NCBI GenBank assembly: GCA_963969395.1
Contig: OZ017795.1
Location: 21,619,063 to 21,683,062, forward strand
Reading direction: 5' to 3'
Source: Pseudoscleropodium purum
Lineage: Eukaryota; Streptophyta; Bryopsida; Hypnales; Brachytheciaceae
DNA length: 64,000 nucleotides
A program made the translations under genes and the position numbers. The notes under the pieces were generated by a model, which saw nothing but the letters and a program-made list of their open reading frames with translations, had not been told where the DNA came from and did not search any database. Shown here piece by piece: positions 12,553 through 24,346 of this stretch. Positions within the stretch are counted from its first letter, which is position 1. Each line of letters begins with the position of its first letter.

Positions 12553-15421
12553 AGCCAAAGAATGAGGTCCTAAGCCCAATCAAGGCTTATTGGAGCAACG
12601 TACATATTAAAAGATGGATTGGTCAGCCTTTTTTTTTCTTTTTTTTCCCCTGGAAACAAATGGGAGAACCATTGACACAAATGACAGTCTGTTCTTTTTA
12701 AATACAATTGATTATTAACTGAATATCTTCAGTGCAGCCACTTTTATTTAAAGCTGATCATTAAGCCCCATAAAAAATGTTTGACGGCGCTGAAATATTA
12801 AAAAAAGGGTTGGTAGGTGTTCTTTTTGCACTTTATTAGAATACCCACCCTCTATTTGGTAATTAATTATTTAATTAGTTTGTTACCACTTTTTTTTCCT
12901 ATTGAATGAGGACAATAGAGAGTGTAGTTAGTTAGGCTGGGAGCCAATCAGAAAGGACTGATGTTCCTTTGAACTCACTCCCTTTTCAGGGGGGGGAGGG
13001 GGGCAACCAGGCGGGATCTTCAAATAGAATGTCACGGACTGGGCTCCTTTAACTAATCAGCTTGACTAATTAGGGCACTTTTCCTGCTTCCTATGATTAC
13101 CAATCCTTAACTAATGACAATAACATGCTGATGGACCTTTTTATCATTTCCATTTGTTACTAAAACTTACAAATAAAAAACATTTTTTAATATAAAAATA
13201 ATTTAAAAACAATTTAAGTAATGATGATAATTATTATTTGAGTGAATTATGCTTTTGTCATTAAGATGATAATATTATTAGATAACAAGTGATCATGGAC
13301 ATTTGAGTGGTACCTTATCTCTTGCCCCACCTCTTTTTGCACCTTTTTGATCAATTGGAGCTGAGGTACTTAGCTTAACCAATAATGATCCAAGTAACCA
13401 CTTCATTGATGCTGTCCCTCTTTTATGACGCGTTCGTTCTTAAATTTTGAGTTTAAAAAAATATATTTTTAGAAAAAAAAGATCTCATTTTGAATCCAAT
13501 GGCAATAGTTTCATCAAATTCCAAGTTAATCCTTAAACGTTGAGGGGGTGACCCTTGAAATCATCCTTTTCTATTACCAATTGAATCACTAGCCTCCAGA
13601 ATTGTAGAAGTAATCATTGCAAGTCAAACTACTATAGAAGATCTTCCCTTTCTAAAACAAATTTTGAGGATGAATAGTTGCACTTTTATCCTATACAGTT
13701 TTATATCATCCATTGGATACAAAACATTCACCTCGGCGTTCAAGGGTTAAACTCTGCCTCATGAAAATTTTCAAAGTTAAGTAGTGTAGTGCAATTTAAA
13801 ACTCTTTTTTTTAGTGTATGTATGGAGGGGGTGCGGTTAGGTCATGGACTAAAAAGTTAGCCAACCAATGTGATTTTTGCCCACCTCAAAAAGGTTAGAT
13901 CTACCTCGAAAAGGACAAATCCAAGGAATTCAAGGAGAAGACAAGTGTCATAATTCTTTTTTTCTTACAAATACTAGTTTCATCTTAGTAACCACCTAAT
14001 GCATTGTGAGCTCTACCATGAATTGAAAAATCCTTGGAATGTTGTGAAATTTTACATGTACATTTTCAATTCTCTTATCTTTTGTTGAACTCAAAAGATC
14101 GATCATTTCAAAACATTCTCACAAAGATATGTTCCATCAAAGTGCATTGCTTGGTATTTCCAATGACCCAAATAATACATAAAACTTAAATATCTCCTAA
14201 ACCTTGTGGTGAAATAATCTAAATTTTTTTGAGGTGCTCACTCTCAATGTTGAATTCAATACCTTATGGATACATTCTAACCAATCTCAAGAAAAAATGA
14301 GCAAAAAAACTACTCAGGTTCTTGGCAGTTTTGTCTCAAGAAAAAATGAGCAAAAATATTGCTTAAGTTCTTGGCAATTTTGTCCCAATTTAAAAAGACA
14401 CACTCCTTTGGGTCATTAGAGATTAATTTGATATTGTATTAATGCACATTATGTACATAAAATTGAATGGAAAAAAGTATTTCAAAGAAAAAATTTGGCA
14501 ATAATCTATGAGGTATTTTGAACAAAACTGATTTCAAATTAGTATAAAAAATTAGAGATACAAATAAAAATAATAATTGAGTTTCAATTTTATGGACAAC
14601 AATGTTTGGAAAGGATTGTTGGTGACTTCATCATTGGTTGGTGGAATTGGCAAAAAAACAATTGTGATTTAAAAACATTGGAAAAAACCAAGTAGAAAAT
14701 CCTATAAAATTTCTAATTTAGGAATTCTATAAGAATTTAATAATTTTGGTTCATTTTTTCATAAATGTGAATATAAGTCTTTCACACTTAATGTCAAGTA
14801 GTCAACCTAGATGGCAATAAAACAAAATATATAATTCAACTTTTGATTTCAATATTTAAAGAAAGAATGAATATGAGTTTAAATTATTTTTTCTTATTAG
14901 TAATTGAGTTACTTCAAAGATGATACAATTGTATATGTTTTACCTATTTATCTCTATGCAATATTTTCAAGCAATTTTTGTGTTTAGGAAGGAATGAAAT
15001 TAGATGTTTACATTAAGTTAATCCACCTATAAAGCCCACCTTTTTAATGATTGCATGTGGCTTTTTTATTTTTTGTAATTCGATCAAATTATATAGCAAA
15101 GCAAAACTACCTATACTTCATTTGTATTTCTTACATGCATTACAATAAATGACTTTGTTGTTGGAAGTTGAGAAGCTTATTTTGTCACACAAAAATGACA
15201 AATTTATATTATGAAGTTTATATATAATATATAATCAAGGTACACATGTAGAATTATTTTCACTATACATTGATAGGTTGCATTAGTTCTAATGTAGAAA
15301 TATGGTGACTAAAATTAGAGGTCACACCATCTTATCATTGTATACAATATGAATTGATCAATTGTATCACTTCTAATGCTACGATATCATGATTAAGGTT
15401 AGAGGGCATGTCATATCATAA
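12553..15421. other. intergenic DNA, no gene seen
   Basis: No coding region was recognised. The piece at about 12820-13100 is less AT-rich and contains a G-rich run, but no open frame or RNA signature. A two-copy 49 bp tandem repeat lies at 14285-14382. Confidence 0.5.
14285..14382 (+). repeat. tandem repeat, 2 x 49 bp
   Basis: Two adjacent units start TCTCAAGAAAAAATGAGC and end TTCTTGGCAGTTTTG or TTCTTGGCAATTTTG. They differ at a handful of positions. Confidence 0.8.
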
Positions 15422-15749
15422 TTGTATTCAATGCATGGGAAGACATGCCACTTTCCCTTTCCATCACTTTCATTCTACCATTCGTCAATATCATAGAAAA
15501 GTTACCATAGAACAATCCTTGTTACTTATATTAGTACTAGAGATATTGTATTCTTGATTCAACAAGTCAAAATTGTTATCATTGTATTCAATACATGAGA
15601 AAACATGTCATTTTTCCTTTCCATCGTCTCTATTTTGTCATTCCTCGACATCAAAAACAAATTACTATAGAATAATCTTTCATCTTTATTACTTGTATTA
15701 GTATTAGAGATATTTTTTTCTTGAATTGACAAGTGGGAATTACTATCAC
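15422..15749 (+). repeat. diverged tandem duplication, 2 x about 160 bp
   Basis: Unit 1 (15422-15582) and unit 2 (15583-15749) share the order 'ttgtattcaat-catg', 'cctttccatc', 'catagaaaa/tatagaa', 'agtattagagatatt', 'ttcttga', 'caagt'. Unit 2 carries small insertions. It is non-coding. Confidence 0.7.
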
Positions 15750-17096
15750 AAATAATTCTTCAATGTATACCAGATGTAACATTCTTGTAGTAAAAGCAAT
15801 TGATTTTTAGTTGTCTCAATCTTGACAAGTTAGTTGTACATCATCTATTATTGTTAGTTAAAAATTATGAAAAATATTAAATAAATGGCAATACATGTGA
15901 TTGTAACTAGCTTTATTGTAGGTATTGAACAACCTTGTAGTCTTTGGAATGATTTAGATTCAATACTCATCCTATTTATAAATGAAAAATGAGAATATTC
16001 TATATCTTTTTAGTATTAATAAACTTTAAATTTATTTTGTAGTGGTAATAAAATTAATATATACTCCTTTTGTTCCTCTAAAAACTTCCAAAAATCTTTT
16101 CCATAAAGGATTTACTATATTTTTAGTCTTAGTACTAGTGATACATGCATTCAAAAACAAGCAACACATTCCCTATATCTTTGCAAAATCTCTAGCTTGG
16201 ACACCATTATTTAGGCATCTTAAATCAATATGGAAAGTATCATATTTGAGCATCATTTGTAAATGCTATCTGCTTGTCATTCTTGATGATTCAAAGACTA
16301 GTGGCAATAATGGAATTTTAGAAATATATGCTTCCAACCTAAATATCCACAACAAAGAAACATGGCCTCCATGAATAATCTTCATAGTGTCAAAGTGGTT
16401 AGCAAATCCATCATCAACACCATTGTTTGAAGAAGCATCAAGTACAAGGTGCCTCATATAGGCAAGACCAAACTTGCTAAGAGGGGAATGCTCCCTTGAT
16501 TGCTTGCCATTTGCCCCCATGAGGTCATTCAATAGAACCAACACTTATGCAACAATTGAAATTAGGAAATGGAACTTTTTAGTAGGACACAAATTGTGTC
16601 TAAATATTTAGAGGATTTTAGAAGGACACAAAATACTAACCTAATTTTGTATACACCACTTTTGGGAAGGTCCCACATTCCAGAAGTGCCATTGGGTATC
16701 CTCAAAAGTGACAAAAATGTATCCAAAACTCATGTAAAATGACCATAATATTTTCCTAAAAAGGACACAACATTGAAGACCTAAATTGTCCATGTTCTTT
16801 GATAGTTGTGCATGCAAAAAGGCACATGATCCTACTAGGAGCAACATTATTTTCAAATGATTTGTCATGAGCTTTGAGAAGTTTGAAACTTTCAAATTTA
16901 GTTCATCTAGAATTGTACTAATTTTGTGCAAGCTTTTAGTATGTATTGTTCCACCTTCCTAGTTGAGAGTTGTACTGAATCACTCATAAATAATTACTTG
17001 CATATTCCAAAAGTGTCATTCCATTCTCCAACAATTCCATTAGCACATTTATTCTAAAGTGTCAGCTTTAGATTTCTTTCATAGGCATATTGGTTA
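15750..17096. other. intergenic DNA, no supported gene
   Basis: A 92-codon minus-strand frame at 16266-16544 is slightly less AT-rich than its surroundings. It matches no family I recognise and has no clear splice sites, so I do not call it a gene. Confidence 0.4.
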
Positions 17097-17886
17097 CTAC
17101 TAGAAAATAATGTCAATCAAATTAACAAAAAATTAACAATTTTTTGTTGCTTGGGATATTGTATCGACCATTTTAACAAATTTTTATTGTATTGGTACAA
17201 ATCAACAAAATGGTCATTAAATTTTTGTTGATTTAAATGGTATAACATTCAAATCAACAACAATTTCATATAAATCAACACTTTTTTGTTCATTTTGCAT
17301 TCTAAAAGTTTCTTACAAAAATTTATTATTTCAAAAATATTTTAATTACCATGGATGTTATTTCGAGTTACATAAAATTTAACTAGTTGGAACATGATAA
17401 GCCTTTGTTTATCTTGATGGTACTAGAGATAAGAAGACAAGGTCTTTATACAATGGGGTGGTAAAAGGTAGAATAAACTATATGGGATATGTGAACCACT
17501 CATAATCTTAATTCTCATAAACTATATGGTTTATTCTACCTTCTACCACCCCATTTGTATAAATACCTTGTCTTCTCAACTGTATTACCTCTAGAGTCAC
17601 TTCTTTTTTATCACCAAGTGAAAAGCTTTTCATGTTTTTGTTGATTAAAATGCAAGAATTAATTTTTTGTATGTGGCATTCTCTATAGAGCCGGATTTTG
17701 TCCTACCATGTGGCGGCTACTTTTTGAGCAAATTTGTAAATGAATTATTATTTTATTTTTTTGACTTGACCATCATAACATAATGAACGATAGTACTATC
17801 CAAGATAATGCGACCAAGGATACAAACGACATCTACATTTTTTTTGTTGATTTTTGTTTTGGTGGTCACTGCTTTTCTACTAGTAG
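17097..17886. mobile_element. CACTA-like non-autonomous element (degraded)
   Basis: The left end CTACTAGAAAATAATG and the right end GCTTTTCTACTAGTAG form imperfect inverted termini of the CTAC(N)AGAAAA kind, as in plant CACTA elements. Subterminal 'caacaaaa' and 'ttttgttga' words repeat on both sides, as is usual in that superfamily. It contains no transposase frame. A second hairpin (17432-17577) sits inside. Confidence 0.5.
17432..17577. repeat. hairpin inside the CACTA-like element
   Basis: The arms 17432-17483 and 17522-17577 are near-perfect reverse complements, sharing GAAGACAAGGT...ATACAA(A)TGGGGTGGTA and AGGTAGAATAAAC. The loop is about 40 bp. It could be a small MITE nested in the larger element. 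Confidence 0.75.
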
Positions 17887-18011
17887 GGTAATACACTTCA
17901 AAATCTTATAACAATTTCATATCTTATTAAAAAAAATGTAATTTCAATTGGTATCATTTTCTTCTATATGTGTTATTTCATTTTAAAGAATTTCACCACC
18001 TCAACATTGAT

Positions 18012-18232
18012 GCACAAATGTGTGAGTATGAAAATATGAGCTTATGAGCCTTGAACATATGTATAAATAGATATCCTATAACCATTGAAGGTATTTATGA
18101 TATAAAAACCTATAATATAAGTGTCTATTAACATAATTACAAAATAATCATGGAAGGCTTTTATAATATAGACACTTATAATATAATCTTCTAGGTTCAT
18201 AGGCTCATGCTCCTAGGCTCACATAATAACAA
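18012..18232. mobile_element. AT-rich MITE family 'GCTAATATG', copy 3
   Basis: The terminal inverted repeats are centred on ATGTGTGAGTATGAAAATAT and its right-hand complement ending GCTCACATAATAAC. The interior carries the shared 'taaccattgaaggta' phrase followed by 'tataatata' blocks. Confidence 0.65.
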
Positions 18233-18594
18233 CCTTCCTCATGACAATTGATTCTCTATTTGTAGTGAATAAAATTTGTTCACTTAGGTTGACATAAGAT
18301 TATAATGGTAACACAAAAATAGTGATTTATCTTAAACACAAAGGTTTGGGATACACATTTATCATATGCTTGGAAACATTCATACAACATATTGAATCAC
18401 TCATAAGGTGTTCAAAAAATACAAACTTAGTGAATTTGAAATTGCTTATCAATTGCCAAAATGCTTTAACAAAAATGAAGGCAATAATTTGTGATAAGAA
18501 CCTTCATCAAATATTCATTCAAGCAATTTTACAAGTGGTTATGTTATTGTTGGTCAAAATTTTAACCTCTACAGTTCTTTCATGTTTAGAGGCC

Positions 18595-19067
18595 CCCAAA
18601 TTCCTTCAAAATATTGGTCTTTCAAGAAAGGCTAAAATTTTCATTTATATTTATTTATTTAACAAATTCAACAATAGGATCTCTTAGTTAACTTGTTTGA
18701 ATACATTTTACTAAATTTTAGAATTAAAAAACTTACCAATCGCAAGATCATGATGCTTGAGTTTCCAAAAAAAAGTATTTCCAACTCTTTTCAAATGGAT
18801 AGATTTCATCTTTCAAACTTTTTTACAAAAATGTGTAGATCCTACAACTTGTTACTCTCCATATTATGTTGAAAAAATTAGTTAGGAATAAATGAAAAAA
18901 TATTTCAACAAAAAATATTTGATATTCATGTTGAAAAAAATAGTAAGTAGAAAAGAATAGAAAATAGTTCAAAATTCAAAATTGTTAAGAATATAGTTAC
19001 GGGAGTGAAAGATGTCAATTCCAACGGTTGTAATGTTGTAGTAAATAATCTGCATCAGGCTATGATT
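18595..19067 (+). repeat. chimeric TTAA-family fragment sharing a new left part with 27.3 kb
   Basis: Positions about 18595-18960 match about 27330-27660 ('aataggatct(c/t)ttagttaa', 'ttcaaatgg', 'catctttcaaac', 'tgtgta'). From about 18945 the sequence becomes the standard family 1 interior ('aatagtaagtagaaa', 'tgtcaattccaacggttgtaatg') and stops where copy C starts. Confidence 0.55.
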
Positions 19068-19993
19068 TTAACTTCTAAATGTATTGGACTATGTTTTCAC
19101 CAAAAACGCTCCAAAATTGCCATTTCTAATAGAAGTCCTAAATTTTAGAAGAAAAACATTTTTGGACACATGTAATTGTAGAATCTTGTAGTAAACTAGT
19201 TTAAAAAGATGTGGAAAAACTTATAAAAGTTTCCACCTTGTAGATTGTAAGATATTAGCATTAAAATTGACAAAAATCTTTTTATGGGTCCTATAAAAAA
19301 TTGAGCAAGTGCACTTCACAAGGTCACATTTGTATAAAAAAATGTCCAAAATGCTGGTTACTCTTTGGATTCATTCTTTAAGGCAAGTGGGTTAAATTCT
19401 TGAAAAAATTTTAGATCATTTGGGATTGTACAACATATAAAAAAAGAACAGTAAGTAGAAAAAAGTACAAAGTGATTCAAAACACTAAATTATTAAGAAT
19501 TTAATTATAAAATTGAAAAATGCCAATCCCAATGGTTGTAATGTAGTAATAAATAATCTACATCATTTGCTTTTATTTTTTTCAAAAAATATTTAAAATT
19601 GAATTATGTAAGGGACACCAAAGTTCATTTTAGAGTAGGGAATCCATAACTACCCGCAAACTAAAACACCTCATAACTTTCATCTCATAAATCAAAGGAG
19701 AATGATTAAAAGCTTTCCGTGTATATATAAATCAAGAAAACCAATTTCAAATTTTTGTTTCTTGAAAAAATGATTTTTTTTGAGCTCCTAGGTTGAAAAA
19801 GAAAACACATATCATATAATAATTTTTTTACCATGTATCAATAGTCAAAAGTTAAAAAAATTGTTACTACTTAAAGCTACTCAATCATATGTTGTGTGAA
19901 TATTTCAAAGAAAAGAAATGAAAATTTTATTCTTAGAGAGCTGCCCTAAATTTCTATACTGCCCAAGACTATTGTTTGGTCAAGAGAAGATAA
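19068..19993 (+). mobile_element. TTAA element, family 1, copy C
   Basis: It begins TTAACTTCTAAAT and contains the full family 1 motif order. The right end is eroded. It starts in the phrase 'ctatgatttta' of a partial family 1 copy, so it appears to have landed in another member. About 925 bp long and non-coding. Confidence 0.65.
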
Positions 19994-19999
19994 GTAGCT

Positions 20000-20906
20000 A
20001 CTCTACAAGGGACTCTATTTATGGTAGCATTGACTTGCTTGGTAAGTAAGGTCATTGGTTCTTCACAATTTTCTTTAATCCAACACAAAGCCTCTTTCCC
20101 ACCTAGAACTAGCAAATTAAATTCCAATTCAGTTTGAATTTCATCCAATTTGGGGCCCAAAAACATTTTATATGAGGCGTTGATGTGCTACGAGATTTGC
20201 CTTCAATTGTGTTGTGCGACCAAAGTCCAATAAAGCACCCCAAAGAGTTTTCTAAGAAGCCAATGATATTTGGTATTTTGATAGTAAGGTAGAACCACCC
20301 ATACCCAATCATTTAAGCAATTAACAACACACAATGAGGAATACAAGAAGATGCATATTTTTCCTTTGTAGAGAAATAAGGAATATGGGGACTCCAATTT
20401 TTTTGTAATTTTATTGTCAAAATTGAAATCGTTGTATTTTTTAGAAGGCAAAAAGTAGGGAAAATCCATGGCCAAAGTCTAAAGTCTTGCAATTCCAATC
20501 ATTCAAGAACTACATTCATGCTCACTATTTCTTACTTTCTTGCTCACTAATTTGGAACACAAGTCATGACCTTATTTGTCTCAAGTTTGAAAAGAAGGAA
20601 ATCACACATTCCAAGTTCTACTTGGAATCTATTCTAACCTTGGTTGGATATAGTGTATGCTACAAGTTGAGTACTAGAGCCCAGTTGGGTATAAGTGGTT
20701 CTACCTTATTGGATCCATTCGCCAATTCTTGCCCTTAGAGATGGGGATCTTGTTTTTTGGATTATGAACACCATCCTTCTTTGTTGTTTTAACTTAGTTT
20801 GCTTTTGACTTTTTTGTCTATGCTCATTTCTCTTCATTGTCCAGCTGTTTCAATTGGTTGTTGTGTATTATATTTTTTTCTTAATGCAATGGTTCTTCCA
20901 TTTGTT
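20000..20906 (+). mobile_element. probable LINE 3' remnant
   Basis: The segment ends with 'ttaatgcaatggttcttcc' followed by 'tttgttaaaaaa', the same kind of tail as the better supported LINE remnant at 39330-39460 ('ttaatgcaatgggttc', 'ttgttaaaaaaaaa'). Upstream open frames on either strand are broken and I could not recognise a reverse transcriptase. No target duplication was found. Confidence 0.35.
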
Positions 20907-21542
20907 AAAAAATAATTTTTTTTTTGTGTGCACTGTGCACACAAAATCTATTTTATTCAATAAAAAAGAAAGTATAAGCAATATATTATTGAAGAGGATA
21001 ACATTGCCTTGGCGGTCTTTTAGCACTACATGTCAGTAACAGTTTTTTCAACTACCATAACATTTTGTTTTTAATTTTTTGAAACAAATGAAACATTGAA
21101 TTTCATAGCAAAAGAAAAAATAATACAAGACCTGCCAGCTACATATTTTATTTTATTTTGCATCAATAATTTTTGTGTGTAACTTATTCTGGCTGAAACA
21201 GAAATTCATTAAGTAACTAAAATTCGGTTGCAGAGTTACAATCAGCATTGATTTCAGGATTTTTTTGAGTTTTACTGGCTATTTTCCTTCAACTCCCAAA
21301 TTGAACCATTTTTCAAGAACGAAATCCAGTTATTTCCTCTAGTTTTACTCAAAACATAAATTTTATAGATTTTTTCACTAGTTTTCCCCAAATGTTTTCA
21401 AATTGCAACCGGGTTCTTTCCGAAAAGAAGGTGTGACAAACCCTATTGACTCAGTTGCCTTGTTTCCTATTGATAAGAGATTATAATGTTTATAAAGTTC
21501 AGCCTACTTCCTTAGAGTGTTGGTCGTGTTAAGTTTGATATT

Positions 21543-22425
21543 ATAACCCATAAAGTCCCCTTGAGGGACTTCTAAAGTTCAAGCAAGTTCCCATGATCTC
21601 AATTTTTTGCATGATTTTTAGAATCTTTTTTTCAAGATCAAAAAATCGATTAATTTCTAAAAATATTTTATTTTTGCAACTTTGAACTGGAAGCAAAAGT
21701 TATGCCACCCAAACCAAGGAATATGTAAAGATAGTCAATAAAAATAAAAATTACAAAATACTTGAGATTTGTTTAAAATAATTTTTTTTTATAGATTATA
21801 TTTTTGTTTGAGAAAAGAAATTTGATTCATTACATTTGAATAGGTGATGTGAAAGTTATAGAGCATCTTAGTTTGTAGGCAATCTTAGCAAATTCTTGAG
21901 AAAATAATGTAGTGGATATATCTTTGAACTTAGTTTTCATAATTAAAAAAAAAAATTCCACATGGTTTAATTTGCTTGCTAGAATCATTTCAATGTTAGT
22001 GTGCTTCGATTCCATTTTAGATCTATGCACAATAATTTAGTTCATACCTGCTTCAACTTCAAAATATTTTTAAGAATGAAAATCAAGAAGGGACAAGACC
22101 TTCAATTCAATTCTTTTATAGCAAAATTTGAAATTTGAAATTTTTAGTAAATTTCTTTAAATTAGGAGGATTCATACCTTTATTATCTATAGTAGTCAAG
22201 AAAGGTTAAAAAAAATTTATCTTTCTTTACTTTAGTCTCTTAAACCTTATAAATTATATAACCAAAGTTTCTGAAATTTTTTCCACATATTCTCACATAC
22301 TTCTTTAGTACAATATCCTATAGTTGAATATGCAAAAGAAATATATGTTTAAAACTTTGCTCATTGCATTGAAAATGATAGTTTTGAGTGTGTTTTTTGA
22401 TGAAAACATGGCCTTGGGGCTTTAA
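21543..22425 (+). mobile_element. TTAA element, family 2, copy K
   Basis: The left end is TTATAACCCATAAAGTC with a subterminal stem AAGTCCC CTTGA GGGACTT. The right end GGCCTTGGGGCTTTAA abuts copy D and shares its TTAA. The interior is collinear with copies L and M ('ttttcaagat/gattaa', 'aagttatgccacccaaa', 'tgtgcttcgattccattttag'). Confidence 0.7.
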
Positions 22426-23351
22426 CCCCTAACAATCAAAATTGTGTTTTTTGGCAACATAGCAATTATAGGCAACTCATTACAAATGGAATTTTTAGTT
22501 TTTTTTGTTCAAATTTTCACACAATATGTTCTTGAGGAGTAGTTTTAAGGCCCAATCATTTTCTTAACTTTTGAATACACGATTCAAAAGTAATTGTATG
22601 ATATGTAATTTTCAATGTTTGGTGGGTAGTCCAAAAATTTCTTAAAAAATCACTTTTTCCGAATTTTTTTTTTAAATTGATCTCTCTCTCTCTCTCTAAG
22701 TGGAAAGATTTGAATCATTCCATTTTAATTTATGAGATGAAAGTTCTGAGGTGCTCTAGTTTATAGGTAGTGATGGATTCCCTACTCAAAAATAAACTTT
22801 GGAGTCCTTTATTTAACTCAAGTTTTAATATTTTTTGAAAAAAATAAAAACATACAATGTAGATTGTTTATTACTACATTACTACCGTTAGGATTAGAAT
22901 TTTTTGATTTCATAATTAAATTCTTAACAATTTAGTGTTTTAAATCACTTTGTACTTCTTTCTACTTATTGCTTTTTTCCTATATGTTGTGCAATTCCAA
23001 ATGATCTAAAAATTTTCAAGCATGTATCCAACTTGACTTCAAAATGAATCCAAAAAGTAACCATCATTTTGGACATTTTTTCATACAAATTTGACCTTGT
23101 GAAGTGCAGCTGCCCGTATTTTCACAAGGTCAAAAAAATGGTTTTTGTCACTTCAAATGTTAGTATCTTTCAATCTGCATGGTGGAAAATTCTGAAATTT
23201 TTTCCACATCTTTTCAAACTATTTTACTAGAAGATCCTAAGGTTATATGTGTCCAAAAATGTGTTTTTATCTAAAATTTGATGCTTGTATCAAAAATCGC
23301 AGTTTTGGAGCGTTTTTGGTGAAAACATAGTCTCTAACCTTTAGGAGTTAA
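22422..23351 (-). mobile_element. TTAA element, family 1, copy D (inverted)
   Basis: The ends are TTAACCCCTAACAATC and ACCTTTAGGAGTTAA. Its 930 bp are collinear with copy B throughout, both in reverse orientation. It contains a (CT)n run at about 22681-22697. It shares its left TTAA with copy K. Confidence 0.85.
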
Positions 23352-23448
23352 AGGTTAAACAATCTAAATTTATTTTGAGATATGAATTTCCATTTCAAAA
23401 ATAAATAAATAATTCAATGTTCAAGTTCAAATATAATTGGTGAAAGTG

Positions 23449-24265
23449 CAAAATCCATAAAGTTCCCTCAAGGAACAGTTCGAATTTTGGATTGGCTCAA
23501 GTACCCTCAATTTTTGCCATGATTTTTAGAATTTTGGAAGTATAATTTGATTTTAATCAATGTTTTGTAGTAAAAGTTATTCCACCCAAAGCAGAAAAAA
23601 CAATTCAAGTAACAACAATAGATTTCCACTAAAAAATAAAATACAAATTTTAAAAATTTGTCTCTCATAGATTATATTTTTTTCTACATGAAAATATTTG
23701 ACTCATTCCATTTGAATTAGTGATGTGAAAGTTTTGAACTCAATTTTCAAAATAAAAAAATTTCACAAGGTTCAATTTCTTGCTAGAACAATCTTTTTAT
23801 TGGAATTAGTGTGTTTCAATTCCATCTTAGAGCTATCAATGATTTAGTTTTCCTTTCATTTTGTATCCACTTCTATCTAAAGATGTTTCAAAGAATGAAA
23901 ATGAAGTCTCTTTTTAAAAAGAAATTCCTACTATATTCCCAACTCAACTTTTCAATATATTTAAAAAGTAAATAAAAATGCATAGTGTAAAAAATTTAAA
24001 TTAAAAAGATTCAAAGTCTTATAATCTAGTCAGTGAAGGTGGACACAAATCCATTTTGTTCACTTCATATGCTAATATCTTGCAATCTACATAGTCAAAG
24101 TTTTAAAAAAAATCCACATATTTTCATACTAATCTAGTGCAAGATCTTATGATTAAATATGCTAAAAATATAATTGTTTATTTATTTTTCTTTGCAATAA
24201 AATTTTTTTTAAGTGTTTTTTTATTTTCAAAAAAGAAAAGCAGGTTATAGGACATTAGGGGTTAA
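23449..24265 (+). mobile_element. TTAA element, family 2, copy L
   Basis: The left end is eroded (AAATCCATAAAGTTCC) but keeps the subterminal stem GTTCC CTCAA GGAAC. The right end ACATTAGGGGTTAA is intact. The interior is collinear with copies K and M. Confidence 0.7.
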
Positions 24266-24346
24266 GGCAATTGCAATTATTGAGCTATTGATTTTTGTAT
24301 GAATAATAGAGAAAATCATGAGAAGTAGGGTTTGGAAACAATTAAA

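Noticed and set aside
12553..13450. less AT-rich block with a G-run, considered as a promoter or gene
   Set aside because: No open frame, splice pattern or RNA fold was found to support it.
16266..16544. 92-codon minus-strand frame with protein-like stretches
   Set aside because: No recognised family, no start context or splice sites, and overlap with a similar length frame on the other strand. It may be a decayed fragment but cannot be supported.
18322..18687. 121-codon plus-strand frame
   Set aside because: Composition is dominated by AT-rich codons and part of it lies in a dispersed repeat shared with 27.3 kb. No family match.
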